A stretch of 64,000 nt of DNA from Rhytidiadelphus loreus. Lineage: Eukaryota > Streptophyta > Bryopsida > Hypnales > Hylocomiaceae. This document shows, piece after piece, positions 39,244 through 52,662 of this stretch. Numbering within the stretch: the first letter of the stretch is position 1; every line of letters starts with the position of its first letter. The stretch covers positions 88,921,447-88,985,446 of the forward strand of contig OX344761.1 in the NCBI GenBank assembly GCA_947034895.1, in the 5' to 3' direction. The position numbers were made by a program, and so were the translations under genes. The notes beneath the pieces were generated by a model that was not told where the DNA came from, did not search any database, and saw nothing but the letters and a program-made list of their open reading frames with translations.

Positions 39244-39372
39244 TGTTGACTTCGGCACTACATTGACCGTATCAACACATTTTTAACAGTCTTCTCAAGT
39301 TTGCTTGGGAGTGTGGTACTTTTCTGTTGAGTAGGATACTATGTCTCTTTAATTTTGTTGATTCCGATACTA
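39244..39372 (+). repeat. CACTA subterminal repeats
   Basis: Three 17-base copies (39244, 39325, 39356) share TGTTGA at the start and ACTA at the end with a conserved G near position 11. Subterminal repeats of this sort are transposase-accessory protein binding sites in En/Spm elements; binding here is inferred. Confidence 0.6.
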
Positions 39373-42123
39373 CAGTTTTTTGTCAGACAATGTTTTCATT
39401 CTATATTTCAAATTTGTAGAGACAAGGTAGGTTACTTATATTATAATTAGAAAATCAAGTACACCTCATACAGAAATCAGAATCTCATAAAAAAGTTTGA
39501 AGTGGGGAATGCTTTAGTGATGAGATGTGAAGTAGAATTCATTGGGCTTCACTTTTGAAAACAAATGCTAAATTCTGAATATGAAAGCCCTGTGCAGTTT
39601 CCACTGTATTAGTCAATTGCAATTTTCAAAGAGTCACAAGGAAAGAACATTGCACAAAAATTTATGAGTCCAACATGGGCTTCTAAGTCTATGTAATTTT
39701 AATTGCTTTAAAGTTGTTGTACATCATATGATCCTCTCATAATCATAATCTGTCAACTACAAACTTCTATAAAGGGTGTCCCTAACAATATGTACCTCCT
39801 CTAGAAACATTGATAATGTTGAACTATTTATTTTAGCCAAATACAAGTGCCATATACAGTTTATAAGGCATACATCCTCCTTTTTGTTGCAAAAGAATTC
39901 ATATCATTGACAATACACATTACCAAAACTGCCAAGTTCACCTGTTGTAGCACTATCTTTGAGAACCCATAGTACTCCACACTAGAGATAATTTTCTTCC
40001 ATTGCAACGCAGCTTCCATAATGCATCCTCTCACTCCTTAGCATGTACAATCATAGATCACACTGAATTTGGACTTTGCTAGGACATCCTCTTCCATTCA
40101 TCTGAACAAGGCAAGCCTCCCAAAGAAAAAAATTAGCTACCAAAACATGTCCATGTTGTACAGTACAATTCGCATCTGTAACACAAAAAATCTTCTTCTA
40201 CTTTAATTCACAGTTGCTATTTGCATTTCATATTCTAAATGCGAATATGCAATATGCCAACATTCAAACATGTAATATAGAATGGACAGTTGTTGAAATC
40301 TTTGCATACAGTGTACCTAACATCCTTTGTTACTGTTTCCTTAATTCCTCCAAAGTATGCCATTTCATGTTAAAAATTCTAGGATTATTTCCACAGAACT
40401 CTAGAACATATTAAATTCCTTCTATTACATGCATCACTCACTTCTTTTCCATTTTAATTTAATAGAATTTATTTCTAGATACAAAATTGGCTTCCTGGAC
40501 TTCTAATTCGAGATCCTACCTGTGTTATTCAGGAATCTCATACCTTATGAAATACTTAAATTACCACTACTATGTCATTCCTATACAGAAACTACAATTT
40601 CTCGTGCACACTGATAATTCAAAGTCCAATGTCATACAAAAAAGAACCTGAGGTCATTTAAACAAAAAATTAAAACAATTTTGTGGTTCACAACTCATGT
40701 ACTAGTACTTATCAGAGAATGTACTTTGGTTTAGTGCTTACAAAGACATAGTCTTCTCCATTTTGTACAGTGCTTCATAAAACATATGTAATACATCCTT
40801 GAACCCTTAGACTAATTGTTTATGTCCTTCACATAATTCAAACACAAAAGCAATTTTAGGTCCTCTGGCTCCTCCACTAGGCCACTTGTGGCTGGTGCTT
40901 GTATTTTATCTTTCTGCAATGAAATTTCGTTTCATTTGTTTCAAAAAACAAAAAACAAAAACAAAAACAAAACAAAAGAAACACAAAAGCAATTTAGGAT
41001 CATGTAGAACAAGGTCTACACTTATTTACTGTAACTCGTTTGTTGTACAGTCCTCTGCCCTATGCGAGCCAACAGTTCAATCATCACTGCCATCATTTTT
41101 TACCTACCTTTTATTTTTATTCACACTATATACACTTCAGAACAAGTCACACATGTGTCATTCAATTCACATGTTCCAAATGTAACTGCATTCCTTTGCA
41201 AATTTTCACAGATTGTTTTCCTCACTCTTTCCATTCTGCTCACTTCATTCTCTCCATTTTTATAGTGTAGAATTGAGTGCCAACATGAACTGCAATTCCA
41301 TTTACCATGCACATTCCTGTACAATTCTAATATTTAAGAACAGAAATTTACTTTCTTTACAAAATCATAAATTGTACGTAAAAAATATACTTTTAAGGAT
41401 GTTCAATATGGTTAGCTAACCCACTGTTCTCAAATGACTGATACTGACCACATACAAAATGACTACATTTTGGGTTCTTCCAATAGGAGACATTATGGCC
41501 ATAGTACTTGTCTTCTATGACAACACTGGACTCCTTAGTAACTTTCTTACAAACTCCTGAATTTTTTTAAATAGTTCATACACAGATTGAACTAACAAAA
41601 ACTTCATGAGTTAGAAAACATTATCACTGTTCCAGTTGAACTACATGACTATTATAGATTTTGTTTATCTTGGAAATGGGGTTCACTAAAAATTCTTTTG
41701 TGCTACAATGTACTAAACGTGGCTGAATTTCATTGCACATTCATACTCTTTAAGAAATAATATTATTTCTATTCCTTACACTATTTTCTCACACTTCTTT
41801 GTTTCTGGAAATAAAATTTTGAATTTCTAGCAAGCGCATGAGGACAAATTCAAAACTTTCACAAAAATGTGTTGTTTCAGCTTAACTTATAACCTTCAAA
41901 CTAAACTCATCCTCGACTTCTACAACTTGAATTTTCAAAAGTAATAATTCCATTTTCACTACTTAATTTCTATAATTCCATCATCACCCTTGACTTAACA
42001 ATTTCACAGAGTAAAAAATGACTTTTACAATTAATTTAAACTAAAAACACTCCTCTTACATTATGAAGTACCATACAGTTCAAGAAAAAAAATTTACCTG
42101 ATGAAACTTCATATCTTCCTTCA
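39373..42123. other. CACTA interior, non-coding
   Basis: AT-rich DNA between the subterminal repeats and the transposase 3' end. I see no TnpA-like second ORF. Small open frames are chance. Confidence 0.4.
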
Positions 42124-42991
42124 CTAATCATCTTCAGATGACTCCCCAATGTCCCTATCAAACATCATCTCATTTTGTTGAAGAAACTCATTCATAAGCT
42201 CATGCACTTCAATGTCTCTGCCATCTGGAAAATCATTTTCGGAATTCTCTAGAAAGTCGTCAGCCTCATGAAATCCCTCAAATTCAGCATCCAGTCCCAT
42301 AGCAAACATTTGGGGCTCTTCTTCTTCTACCGCTTCAATGTCAATTCTACGTTGTAGAAGTCAAGGGCTCATCTTCATCATCTGAAAAAAACACTTGCTG
42401 ACAATGAATAGGGAAAGCAAATGATTCATAACCAAATGGTACTAGTGCTCTGAAATTTGCCATTGTGAACCCCCACTCATCTTTTTTAACTGTTGCATTC
42501 CTTCCTCTATAGTTTGCTTTCACCCACTCACCGACTATCAAGACTACACAATGTCTACCATAGTCTAGTTCCACTATCTCTTGAATTTGACCTATGTATT
42601 CGAGGTCTTTGTTCACTATGTTCTGGTCACGTCTTCCAGAACGACATGGTTGTCGAAAAATTGCTGCCACACCAGAGTCGCAAGTACTAGTACTCCTTCG
42701 CTCTGCAGCCTTGCAACGGAAGTGGGATCCATATGCATACATGCTCTTGAACATCTTTGCTTGGAGCGAAGGTAATTTTGATGAGTCCTCCACGTCTTCT
42801 GGAACCCCGACTCCTTCTTCGATAGACTTCGCCACATCTTCTTCAAGCCATTTCACAAATGGTGAAATTTCTTCCAACCCTGTTGGAAATGGTGCCCCTC
42901 TCCTGCCTCTTCTATGCGGATGTCTTCGTCGAAACTCTGTTCGTGCATTGGTTCTCTCTTCATATACCACCTCATACCTCCTATAATACAC
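42124..42991 (-). pseudogene. Tnp2 transposase C-terminal (DUF4216-like) segment
   Basis: The minus-strand frame 42991-42347 contains F-K-S-M-Y-A-Y-G-S-H-F-R, D-S-G-V-A-A, an E-L-D-Y-G-R-H...V-G-E-W-V core and Q-Q-V-F-F-S-D-D. This is the order of the DUF4216 domain found C-terminal in plant CACTA transposases. A second frame (42309-42124) holds the acidic tail. A TAG near 42347 with a frame change between the two shows an indel. An acceptor-like TTATTCAG|G near 43012 suggests this is a real terminal exon of the former gene. Confidence 0.7.
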
Positions 42992-45425
42992 TCCACACCA
43001 TAGTATTCCATTCCTGAATAAGTTAAATAAGAAAACAGAACTTGAATTTGCTTATAAGTACAAGCTACAGTTTCATTTTTTAAACATTTAAAAAAAAAAA
43101 ATTCCATTTACAGTGGTAGTCTAAAAATGCATTAGTTTTATATCCATTCACTGAACAATCCATACTACGTTCTAAATGCACTTAGTTTCGTTGTTATTTA
43201 AATTTACTTGTTGTTTGTAAGTACCCTTGCACTAAACTTCATTGAGCCACTTAAAGTTCCTTCTGAATTAATAATAAGTTTTATGTTCACTGCCTTGACC
43301 TTCTTCATTTGCACACATTCTAATCATCATTGTCGTCAAAATGTACTGCATCCTCCTACAGAACTAAGTTCCTATTACAAAACCTTCATCTATAAAACAT
43401 TCCTTTGGCATAGTTGTTTTCGGTACATGTACTCAATGTAACTTGACCAGAAATTCAAATCTACAAAGAAGACAAATACCATGTTGTCATAGAAAAATCT
43501 TAACTCCTTCGTTTCAGTTCCAACATTGATCTTCAACATTACTGACTTCTAAATTGTTCAAAAACAAATTTCTATTCTGTAGTTTCTTCTTATAGGTAAC
43601 ATATTAAGAGCTCATTCTGTTTTCAAAGAAACTGAACTCTTCAAATAACAATTGAGGACACTTTTGAATGCACATGAAGTAAATTGGCATCAAACTCCTC
43701 TTCTTTTTTATTTCTTGGATTTAAATTTAAATTTTTATGAATTTCTGCAGTTCATATGCCGACTTCTCAATACATGCTGCAACCTCTTGTAATGGGAGCA
43801 GCTAATTTATAGAACAAAAAAAAAATGGACTTCGTTAATGAGTTCATAAAGCCAATTTATTCAATGTGTACAATTTTAAAGCAAAAAATCAAACTACGTT
43901 GCCAGCAATGCCTTCAACATTGCTTTCATTTATATTATACGGTTGTTACCGAAGGTTATTCATTAAAAAAAAAAGGCTACCACACACATTCCCTACCTGT
44001 TTTCCATTCCCATGCATTAAGGTAGGAGGTCCTAAACTGGAGCGGCTTCTAAAATTAATTATGCTGTAGAGGTACATTTTGCACTTTCTAATGTACAAGT
44101 GGGGTGCATTTGAGGAGGTGGTCGGTTTTAGAGCCCACAAAAATACACTTCATTGCAACTTCAGAAATTCATAACTATTTCTACAAAGCTTCAAAAAATA
44201 TGAAACAACTCAGGTTAGATGCCAATTTCTGTTGCCTTTCAAGGAAAGTTTATTGAAAAACATTTTAAGAAGTTCTACCTCCCCAAAAGTCAGATTTCGC
44301 TCTTTCATGAGCGGTTCACGGACCTCCTACCTTATCATGAAATATGTCGAATGAATCCACTTACATTTTCAGTACACACTGTTCTTTTTCATCTTTCATG
44401 TAGAAAATTCAAAGCCAGTGCAATTATTTTAAATCCATGCATCTATAAAGCATATGAGTGCTACAATGCACATTCAAGATGCATTGTGTTAGGGAATACA
44501 TCAGCAGCTTATAAAAATAAGAGAAGCCTAAAAAAAGAACATACCTTTCCAAGTGTTCATTGTTACTTACTGCTGATTTTGTGTAACCCTCTGAAAACTT
44601 TGACACTGCGGACTTCAAGAGCTGGACGACTGTAGAGGTTTCTGACATTTCAACTTAAATCTTTCATAACAGATTCAAATAAGTTCAATTAATATATAAA
44701 GGACTTCGGTCAAGGCAGAATCCGAATTTGATTATGGACTCTAGTTTACTACAAATTTTTTTAAAACACTTTACCTTCTACTAATTCAATTCCCGAACAG
44801 ATTAGGCGTGACTTCCAATCGACATCTCTTATTTCACCATCTTCCCTCCTACTATTCCTTTTTTCTATGATGCACAACTATGAGTTCTTGTTTCTCTCAA
44901 TATCCAATTTCACTTCACCTTGAACTGAAATCACATGATCAAGCTCTATGTTTGAGGGTTCAGAAATAATCAACTTTAGAAAGTGACGTTCTGTTTATTT
45001 TAATAACCATTTGTTTGAGTACACTTCTTTTGACGCAACAAATTTATGAATAAAATAAAATCTTTTCTATTAACACTTACATCAATGCTGAACGATTTTT
45101 ACTTCAAACTACATTGCATTGCAGTGTGAATAGTATATTCATACATGACTAAGTGAAGTTGCCTTCATAGAATTAATGAACTTCTACACATACTGAATTG
45201 CTTTCACTCTGAACTCTGAAGGCGTCTTTTTCCCATTCAAAACAAAACAATTCAGTAATATGAAGCTGAAATTATGGAAGAAAAAAACAGAATACATTAA
45301 AACTAAAATTAAATAACTCCTTCAAACAACAACAGAACTGTCCAATTCATATGAAATATACACACAAATTCTAGAACCATGAATTATGCTTCTGAGTGTT
45401 TTCCTACACTTCAAGGTTGATAAAC
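42992..45425 (-). other. Transposase intron with a family B repeat
   Basis: Non-coding interval between the DUF4218 and DUF4216 segments. Its donor (AGGCG|GTGAGT at about 45428) and acceptor (near 43012) are good, so it was an intron. It carries dispersed family B copy 3 (about 44.08-44.32 kb). Confidence 0.5.
44080..44320 (+). repeat. Dispersed repeat family B, copy 3
   Basis: Shares TGAGGAGGTGG, TTTTAGAGCCCA, ATATGAAACAACTC, AAGGAAAGTTTATTGAAAAA and AAGAAGTTCTACCTCCCC with the 29.6-kb and 4.6-kb copies. It lies inside the CACTA element. Confidence 0.55.
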
Positions 45426-46150
45426 TCACCGCCTATAAGGCTCGATGTGCACAGCATTATCTAATACAAATTCATGCATTGCAGCCCTCACTTCTTTTGT
45501 AAGCACCTTCACCTTCCCTTTCCCTTCTAGAATTTCGTCAACCATTGTCGGTTCCTCTTTGTCGTCCCAAACTCTTCGTGACGTAATATTATATTCTGAC
45601 ATGTATTCGGTAACAAAGCCAAGAGCCTGCTCTGTTTGATAACCTGAAGCAATGCTACCTTCTGGTTTAGCCAAATTCCTCACATATCCTTTCAAAGTCT
45701 TGAAGTACCTTTCATATGGATACATCCATCTCATATGAACAGGGCCGCACAGAAAAAGTTCCTCCACTAGGTGATTAGGCATGTGAGACATTATGTCAAA
45801 AAAAAAAGGAGGCATTTCTTTTTCCAACATACACATAGATTCAGCTGAATCTGTCATCAATTGGGCCTTATCGTTGCGATTAACTACCTTTGCATATAAC
45901 TTCTGAAAGACTCTGCTCAATCGGATGATTGCACCAGCAAGAGCCTTGTTTGATATTTTTCGATAACATAAAGGTAGAATTTGTTGCAACAACACGTGAA
46001 AGTCATGTGACTTCAAGCCACTGAGTTTGCCTTTGCTAATTTTGTTGTACAACGCAGACATGTAATTTGTAGGTGTCCTCAATGACTTCTAAACTCGTAA
46101 AACCTTTGCCTTATCTGCTGCAGAAAGCACGTATGTTGCATGTGGCATGT
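45426..46150 (-). pseudogene. Tnp2 transposase DUF4218-like segment
   Basis: The minus-strand frame shows L-K-S-H-D-F-H-V-L-L-Q-Q, M-C-M-L-E-K-E-M-P-P-F-F-F-D-I-M, G-P-V-H-M-R-W-M-Y-P-Y-E-R-Y and R-N-L-A-K-P-E-G-S-I-A-S-G-Y. These are the signature blocks of DUF4218 in plant CACTA transposases. An in-frame TAG near 46088 interrupts the link to the preceding Tnp2 part. It ends at a strong donor site near 45428. Confidence 0.8.
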
Positions 46151-46154
46151 GTAG

Positions 46155-49100
46155 TCAATCATGGTTGGGGCCACGAGGTTGTAGGTGAAGATGAGGTCGT
46201 ATTCCACGTGCCTTCATGTCGGCTCTCACTGCCGGTGTATCTTTCTCACCAAATGTTGTCCTCAACAAATTCTCCGATAGGTTTTTTTCGCAGTGCATGA
46301 TGTCAAGAACATGCTGTACTAAGAGATCCTGCAAATACCAAACAGAATTCATTCAACAAGAAATACAAAAACAGACAAAAAAGAAATCAATTTTAAATTC
46401 CCTGTCTTCGTAATTCATGCAACCTCATATACAGTAGTTGCACTGAAAACCAGGTCCCAAACTAGTAATGCATCTTTCATTTCAGTCATTCCACTTTATA
46501 ATTTGATAATTATTAAATCAATTCAAATCATACAGAAGTTCATTACAAGGTGAAACTTTCTCCATAATTGCAAATGAAATATAAAATTCCTTCATCATCA
46601 GCTTCATTTCATTAAAAGGTTCACTATTATACAATCTGATTCAAATTGGAGAATAACCACATTCACATAAACAATTTCCAAGATTTGTCTCTGCAAACTA
46701 CATCCATTAATAATGTGATCAACAAATGTTGTTTTTAAAAAAAAATGGAGGGACACATCAGACATCACCCAGTTCATCGTTGTTTTGCAATCTCAAATAC
46801 ATGAATCAGTTGTTTCTGGACTTCTCTCCCCTACAACACTATCTATGAAGACTCACTGGACCATTTTCATAAAGCGAACATTAGTAAAAGATTAAAATGA
46901 ATCCTTAAATACCAGTTATTTTAATTGCATTCATGTTGAATAAAAAAAACCACAACCTTATGACATGACTGCCTCCCATTCTCCATCTTGGCACTTCAGC
47001 TTAGTCTTGCATTGGTTTCAAACTTCTGACCTTTTCAGAAAGAAATTGTTCCTATTTCATGAAATCTCCTTCCAAATAAGCAAGTATTCCCTTGCAGTGT
47101 GGATTTTTTAATGATATTCTTTTTGGACAAGAAAACGTATGTGATAAATTGAACTAGGAATAGTTAACCAATATTGTTGTCTATTTTATGAGGTAAAAAC
47201 AAATCTCTACAATGAAACTACAGATTGGTGGCGGAAATCCCAGATTCAACCATAATTTCTACTCAATTTTAAATTATGTTTTGCCACTACATGTTCTATG
47301 AAGGTCATTTTCAACAACAGTTCAAAACATTTTAAAAAACATGGACAATTAAATTTTCTGCAATGCCCAATTTCAATAATTGAAATTCAATCAGCAAAAC
47401 ATATTAAACAACAACAACTGCTATGCACTAAGTACAAAACATTAAATGACCCCTCCAAATATTGCGAACTACCTACATTCTCTCCCCTAACTGTACTTTG
47501 ATTTTTCCTTATCCATGGAGACATTTTGGTAGTAATTTTATATTGTAAACAAAGATATCCCTCATGTGTACAAAAAATTGTGAATGGGTGTGGAAGATAT
47601 AAATCAGGTACGGGTCATTACGATGAGCTCAAAAGATGCAGGTACTGAATTCACCAAAATCGATGCACATCTATGTTTGTCATTTTGGAACATTTAAAGT
47701 ACCTCAAACGTTAAACCATACGTGTAGACTGGACACCCAAGATGACTTCCACAGTTACCAACAAGTTTGCATTTCTTAATATGAACCAATCCACTTAGGA
47801 AAACATGCATATTCACTCTATAAACTCAATATAACCTATGCTTTATGTTTCTTGAAGACAAATTATAATAAATAAAAAATGAACTTTGTGCTTTCAGAAG
47901 AGTTCAAATTGCACATACCTTCCAATACGGAAGGAGGAAAAAAATACTACATCGCTTTACGCCATGCAGTTTCACAGGGTCATCATCCGAATTTTCAACT
48001 CCACCCCCCCTCAAGAAATTGGATCTCTCTGTGCCCCAACGAAATACTTCTTCCCCAGTTGGTCTTGCTGGAGGCAACTGCCATTCTTGTTGGTTGTTGA
48101 ATGAGGACCTTTCCCTTCGGAATTTGTGATTCTCATCCAAATATCTCCTGCCTCCTAAGTATATCATTTTATTCAGAAGCATTGCATATTCATTGCACGT
48201 TTCAGGACCACATAAAGGACAACCTTTGTATCCATGGCATTGTTGTCCTGATAATAGTCCATAAGCAGGAAAATCATTAATGGTCCACATTAGCATGGCT
48301 CTCAAATTAAATTTCCTTTCTCCCTCTGGCTTTGACATATTTATAGCTGGAAGTCTGGAACTCCTTCCTATAGCTTCAACAAATCCCGCACTAGAGGACC
48401 CAAGAAAACATCTATATTTTCAGCTGTAGGGGCTTTAGGACCAGGAATTAAGATAGCAAGGGATATAAAAAACTTTTTGGTCAATAACCAAGGTGGCAAA
48501 TTGTAAATTGCAATCAAAAGCACCCACGTAGAGTGCTTAATGGCATTGTTTTTAAAAGGAACAATGCCATCTCCTACTAATCCAAGCCTTAGATTAGTCA
48601 GGACTTCTGCAAAGTCTAGATATGCTTGATCAATAGCCTTCCATTGGTCACTGTCTGCTACAGACCACATTTTCTGACTTTGAGATTTGTACACATTATA
48701 CCAAGTCATGTGTTTGGCAATCTCGGGGCACCTAAACATCCTTAATAGATGCTTAATGACATTGAAATAACGCACAACTCGTTGAGGTACTGTACTCGAA
48801 CCTGGAATATATCGTGACGAATTGCAAGTAGGACAATTCGACAAATTTTCGTTCTCCCCTTCATACAATACATGTCCATCAGGACAACAATGAACTTGTT
48901 TATGCTGCAAGCCCCATTTCATCAAAATGCTTCAAACTTCATATGATGTTCTTGGGAAACAATTCGATGTAGGCAAAAGATCCCCAGCTACCCAAGTAAG
49001 CAATGCATCAACAAATGTATTTGGTACTGAGTACAAACTGCACAGTGAAAATATAATAATAGCACTTTGTAGGCGGTTCAGGTGGCTACCATCAAACACT

Positions 49101-49393
49101 TTTTCTGTGGACTCTCGAAATAAATTCTCCATATTGACATCATTCCCTTCCTGCTCTTCGTCCATAGTGTTTTCATCACTTGGCAATTGCCCATCATCAT
49201 TCAAAATGTCACTATGAATGTTGTCAATGCGAATGAATGCATCTCGAGCCATGTTGTCGATGTCCACTGCTGTCCTCTGTGGCCATATGAATGCAGGTTC
49301 TCCTTCCTCACCTTCTGTGCGACGATATGGTTCTCCTTCTCTTTCCGGACGACGAACTGGACCCCGCACATTTTTTCCGTCCACTGTTTGCAA
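46155..49393 (-). pseudogene. Tnp2 transposase core
   Basis: Segments in order on the minus strand: 49393-48932 (ends L-L-P-T-S-N-C-F-P-R-T-S-Y-E-V), 48925-48368 (H-C-C-P-D-G-H-V-L-Y, L-R-L-G-L-V-G-D-G-I-V-P-F, I-P-G-P-K), 48338-47919 (N-L-R-A-M-L-M-W-T-I-N-D-F-P-A-Y-G, Y-L-G-G-R-R-Y-L) and 46328-46155 (H-V-L-D-I-M-H-C-E-K-N-L). The last two join across a 1.59-kb GT-AG intron (46329-47918) in phase. An in-frame TGA (48932-48934) and a frameshift near 48368 make it non-functional. In an intact element Tnp2 would carry the DDE-type transposase activity. Confidence 0.85.
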
Positions 49394-49645
49394 TCCAGTA
49401 CTCTTATTTCATAATAGGACTACACAGTGCTGCATGAAATATGTGCTAAAATGAAATTATTTTCATGTGCCTCTAATAAGATTACAGAATCTTTGCATTC
49501 CAACTACCCTTCATTTCCGAGTACACTGTAACTTATTGAAAGCACTAACCATTTACTGAATTACATCGCTTTGAAAACTCATAAATGTTTATGTATTTAG
49601 GAAAGATCAAAACTCAAATACGTTTATGTAACCATTGCTTCAGGT

Positions 49646-49882
49646 TTAGTGGTTCTTTGCACTCACCATGACTGGGTATATGAGGTAAGGATCTCGTCCA
49701 TGTTGCATGTGGTGCCTTGCGACAGTCTCTACTTTCCTGACACGACCACCTCTGCATTCATTGCATGCGCAAGGATATTCCGGCAACCCCAATCTGTTGG
49801 CTATGGACCGTTCGATGTGGTAAGCTGCACAAAGCCTCCTACGCATACTACACATCAATTGCGTTTTTTCTATCATTTCCAA
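49646..49882 (-). pseudogene. Transposase-associated domain of the CACTA element
   Basis: The minus-strand frame contains Y-P-C-A-C-N-E-C-R-G-G-R and T-V-A-R-H-H-M-Q-H-G-R. This C-x-C-x2-C...H-x2-x2-G pattern is the N-terminal transposase-associated domain of Tnp2 proteins. It lies just 5' of the core segments, probably as an early exon. Confidence 0.65.
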
Positions 49883-51703
49883 TTGTCAATTTAAAAATAA
49901 ACAGAAATGTAGAAAACATGCTTATCTAGTTGTACCTACTATGAGAATGTAATGCACTATTTTTGCAACATCATTTTAAAAGGTTCCTGACTTCTGCATC
50001 ACTTACTACATTTCTCATGCCCATTCTGTGAATATACTTGAACTACATATAAATATGTGGCATGTGTGTACCTTAGGCTCACCTGAAATTTTTTAGTGTC
50101 CTCTGTTGATCAAGGAAGAGTCAGTCTACAGGGCACAGAATTGTACACACTTAATTCACACAATGAAATCCAATGGCTGCTACACGACACATATATAGCT
50201 CCCGCGCGTTCACATGTGAAAGTTCCTGCGTCATTAATGGACATGAATTATGAAATAGATTTCAAAGTGCTACAATAAGTTATAGATAAAAACATATTTC
50301 GAAATGACAATACTAAGCAAAAGCAAACATTAGTCTTTAGAAATTGCTATAATGTTCATGGAAATGTTCTATATACCTATCATTCAAAAAGAATAGAAAG
50401 CATTGACAAATGAAACAACAAAAATGAAGAGAAACCGAAGTTTCCTACACTTCTACTAACTCCTATTAGTTTAGCAATAGCCACACTCAATTCTTAAGCA
50501 CTTTCATACTGTATACATGATGAAGTTAACAGAAATCAATATCTTCCCCATTCAATCAAGGAACACAAAAATACAACAAGTTACTGTATGGTTCAATTCT
50601 CAGCTATCTCAGGGATATCTGCCATTGCTCTTTAATTAAACCTTGCATTTGAAGTGTCTCACTTACATGTCAATTAGATTTTTCATTTAATTATTGCTCT
50701 AAAAAGCATTGTCGTCTATTTTTTATTGTGTTGCATCTGAACAATCAATGATTCTTGAAATTTAATGAAGCACTCCTGAACAATTACACCATTATTAGAA
50801 ACAATTATTTTTTGTAGACATATATATGTCGATGAAATACAATTACTCTTCAACTACATTACCCTCTTCCCAACAGATTAAATATTCCATGAAAACACAA
50901 AATTAATGTAGACATTTAACCAACTACAATTTTATAATACGTATCTTTGTTTCTGTAAAACATCGTAGAAGTTGTATGTTGGTAACCACTTTAAACAACA
51001 TTCACAGTTTTCAAATGCTGTAATATAACTGAAATTTAGAATTCAACATCGGACTTCCATTATTTCAGAACTACTACTGAGTACTGATGTACAATTAAAA
51101 AATGTGGGAAGAAAATGATTGTATCAAAAAAACATAATCTGAAGTGCATTACTAGTTCAAATCCAAAGCTCCAGAATACAAGGACTGTAATCACATACCT
51201 CATACTGCACAACCAAAACGCACTAAAAAGGCCATATTCATTAAATTGAGACAATATGGTCATTTTGAGAACTTAAGGCTCCTCCATTCAAAGATAAATT
51301 GTTGAAGGCAAAGATAAAAATAGTCAAATGGATAGAAGGCATAGAGCAATCCCACACCAAAACAATTAAGAAACGTGAATGTGCAAAATGCAACTCCACA
51401 TGAGTTGTGTAATAAGATGTAATATTTATAAAAGCGGGTCCCTTTACATTGAAGAACATGAATTTACTTGAATCAACTTCTCTCACTTCTCTATATACTT
51501 CACTTCCCGGTATATCTAATCTTGCTAATTCTAATGATTGAATGTCTTGTGTAAAAATGTAGAAGCTATGTGCATAGAGAGCACTCACCCTTACTAAAAA
51601 TTGGTTTTTGTATATGAATGACTATTCTATTAATAGTAAATATCCTTCCACAAAGCGCAGGCCACTATGAGCGAGGATCACTCGGCAAACCATCGTTCTT
51701 GGA
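49883..51703. other. AT-rich region without recognised genes
   Basis: Expected to hold the right CACTA end, but no CACTAGTG-type terminus or mirrored subterminal repeat was found. An open frame at 51241-51588 (-) shows no known domain. Confidence 0.35.
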
Positions 51704-52627
51704 TTAAGAACTGCTATTTGTTGCCTCCTTGGCTGCCTCCAAGGCTTTCAACTTGGCCAATCCTCTGAAGATATCCTCGCGTCGAGAAGGCTTGGGCGAT
51801 CCACTATCTTTACTGAAAGTACTGAACATCCCCATCATCATTAAATCCTTGGCCTCTCTCTTTCGCTTTCGTTCACGTCGCGGAATTTCCGTATTGGAAA
51901 GAGACCTAGAACCTTGAGGAGGCGGCCGTGGTATCGATCTATTCACAGTGCTTATGTACGGATCGACAGTTGTTGTCGATCGTGTGTAATTTGTCCGCCG
52001 TATGTCTCGAAGAGTTATTCGACGGAAAATAGGTACAGCGGAAGGCAAAGATACTCCGCCCACAGATTTTAAGGGGAACGAGATAGGAATCTCTACGAGG
52101 CGTGGAACCTGCTGTGTACTGCATGCACCCAATGGTACCTCATTGATCCGTTCCCCAACCTTGGGATCTATATTGAGCTCCTCGCTCTGGACAGCGTCAT
52201 GTGCGATCGACACCAGCAACAACACTCCATCCTCGAGACGAGGATCCATACCCCGCTCTTCGTCATCCGCATACAATTTCCTGTACGGTGTGTTTGGGGT
52301 TCGCAAAGTCGGCGACTGTGAACGCAATCGACTTGGGGTGGAGCTGGCCCTCTTCATTGGCGACGGTGAGCAAATCGGTGTCCTCACAGGACCCCGACTA
52401 GGTGGGCTATCTACCACGCCTTCCTCTACATTCCCCTTCGAGAAGTCGATGGCCGCCGAAGCTGCATCGGTGGCCGATCCCAGGAGGTAAGGCTTAGAAT
52501 AGGAGGACGGCACGAAGCTCCCTCCAATCGAGCCGGACCTCATTGAAAGTGACACGTCCGATCCAGACAGCAAGCTCCTCGTCAGTGGTTCCCTCCGTTG
52601 GAGAAAGTGTAGAATGGATCCTCCGAC
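51704..52627 (-). CDS. Unrecognised Ser/Pro/Arg-rich basic protein, terminal exon
   Basis: A single open exon of 307 codons follows a clear acceptor (TTGCTGTAG|GTC at 52628-52630) and ends at a stop at 51704. No ATG is needed at its start, so an upstream exon probably exists. The protein is low-complexity: Ser/Pro-rich near the start with repeated S-P and T-P pairs (S-P-S-P, R-T-P-N-T-P), then a more ordered middle (D-G-V-L-L-L-V-S-I-A). A nuclear-localisation-like run R-R-E-R-K-R-K-R-E and a helical end (R-G-L-A-K-L-K-A-L-E-A-A-K-E-A) follow. I do not recognise a family. An imperfect copy of the locus palindrome sits 36 bases upstream of the acceptor (52663-52683). It lies on the same strand as the FCP1-like gene 250 bases away, but no in-phase splice between them was found. 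Confidence 0.5.
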   Translation of the reverse strand, partial: VGGSILHFLQRREPLTRSLLSGSDVSLSMRSGSIGGSFVPSSYSKPYLLGSATDAASAAIDFSKGNVEEGVVDSPPSRGPVRTPICSPSPMKRASSTPSRLRSQSPTLRTPNTPYRKLYADDEERGMDPRLEDGVLLLVSIAHDAVQSEELNIDPKVGERINEVPLGACSTQQVPRLVEIPISFPLKSVGGVSLPSAVPIFRRITLRDIRRTNYTRSTTTVDPYISTVNRSIPRPPPQGSRSLSNTEIPRRERKRKREAKDLMMMGMFSTFSKDSGSPKPSRREDIFRGLAKLKALEAAKEATNSSS

Positions 52628-52662
52628 CTACAGCAATGGTAGTGAACAGACATCTTCCACAA

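Larger units (their letters stand above)
39197..49882 (-). mobile_element. Degenerate CACTA (En/Spm-like) transposon
   Basis: The left end starts CACTAGTGGAAAATGATG at 39197, a standard CACTA terminus. Three copies of the subterminal motif TGTTGAnTnnGnnACTA follow at 39244-39260, 39325-39341 and 39356-39372. A Tnp2-type transposase runs towards this end on the minus strand (49882 to 42124). No matching right terminus was found up to 51.7 kb, so the right limit given is only the 5'-most transposase segment. Confidence 0.75.

Noticed and set aside
52002..52490. 162-codon plus-strand frame
   Set aside because: It is antisense to the better-supported minus-strand exon 51704-52627, which has a clear splice acceptor in phase.
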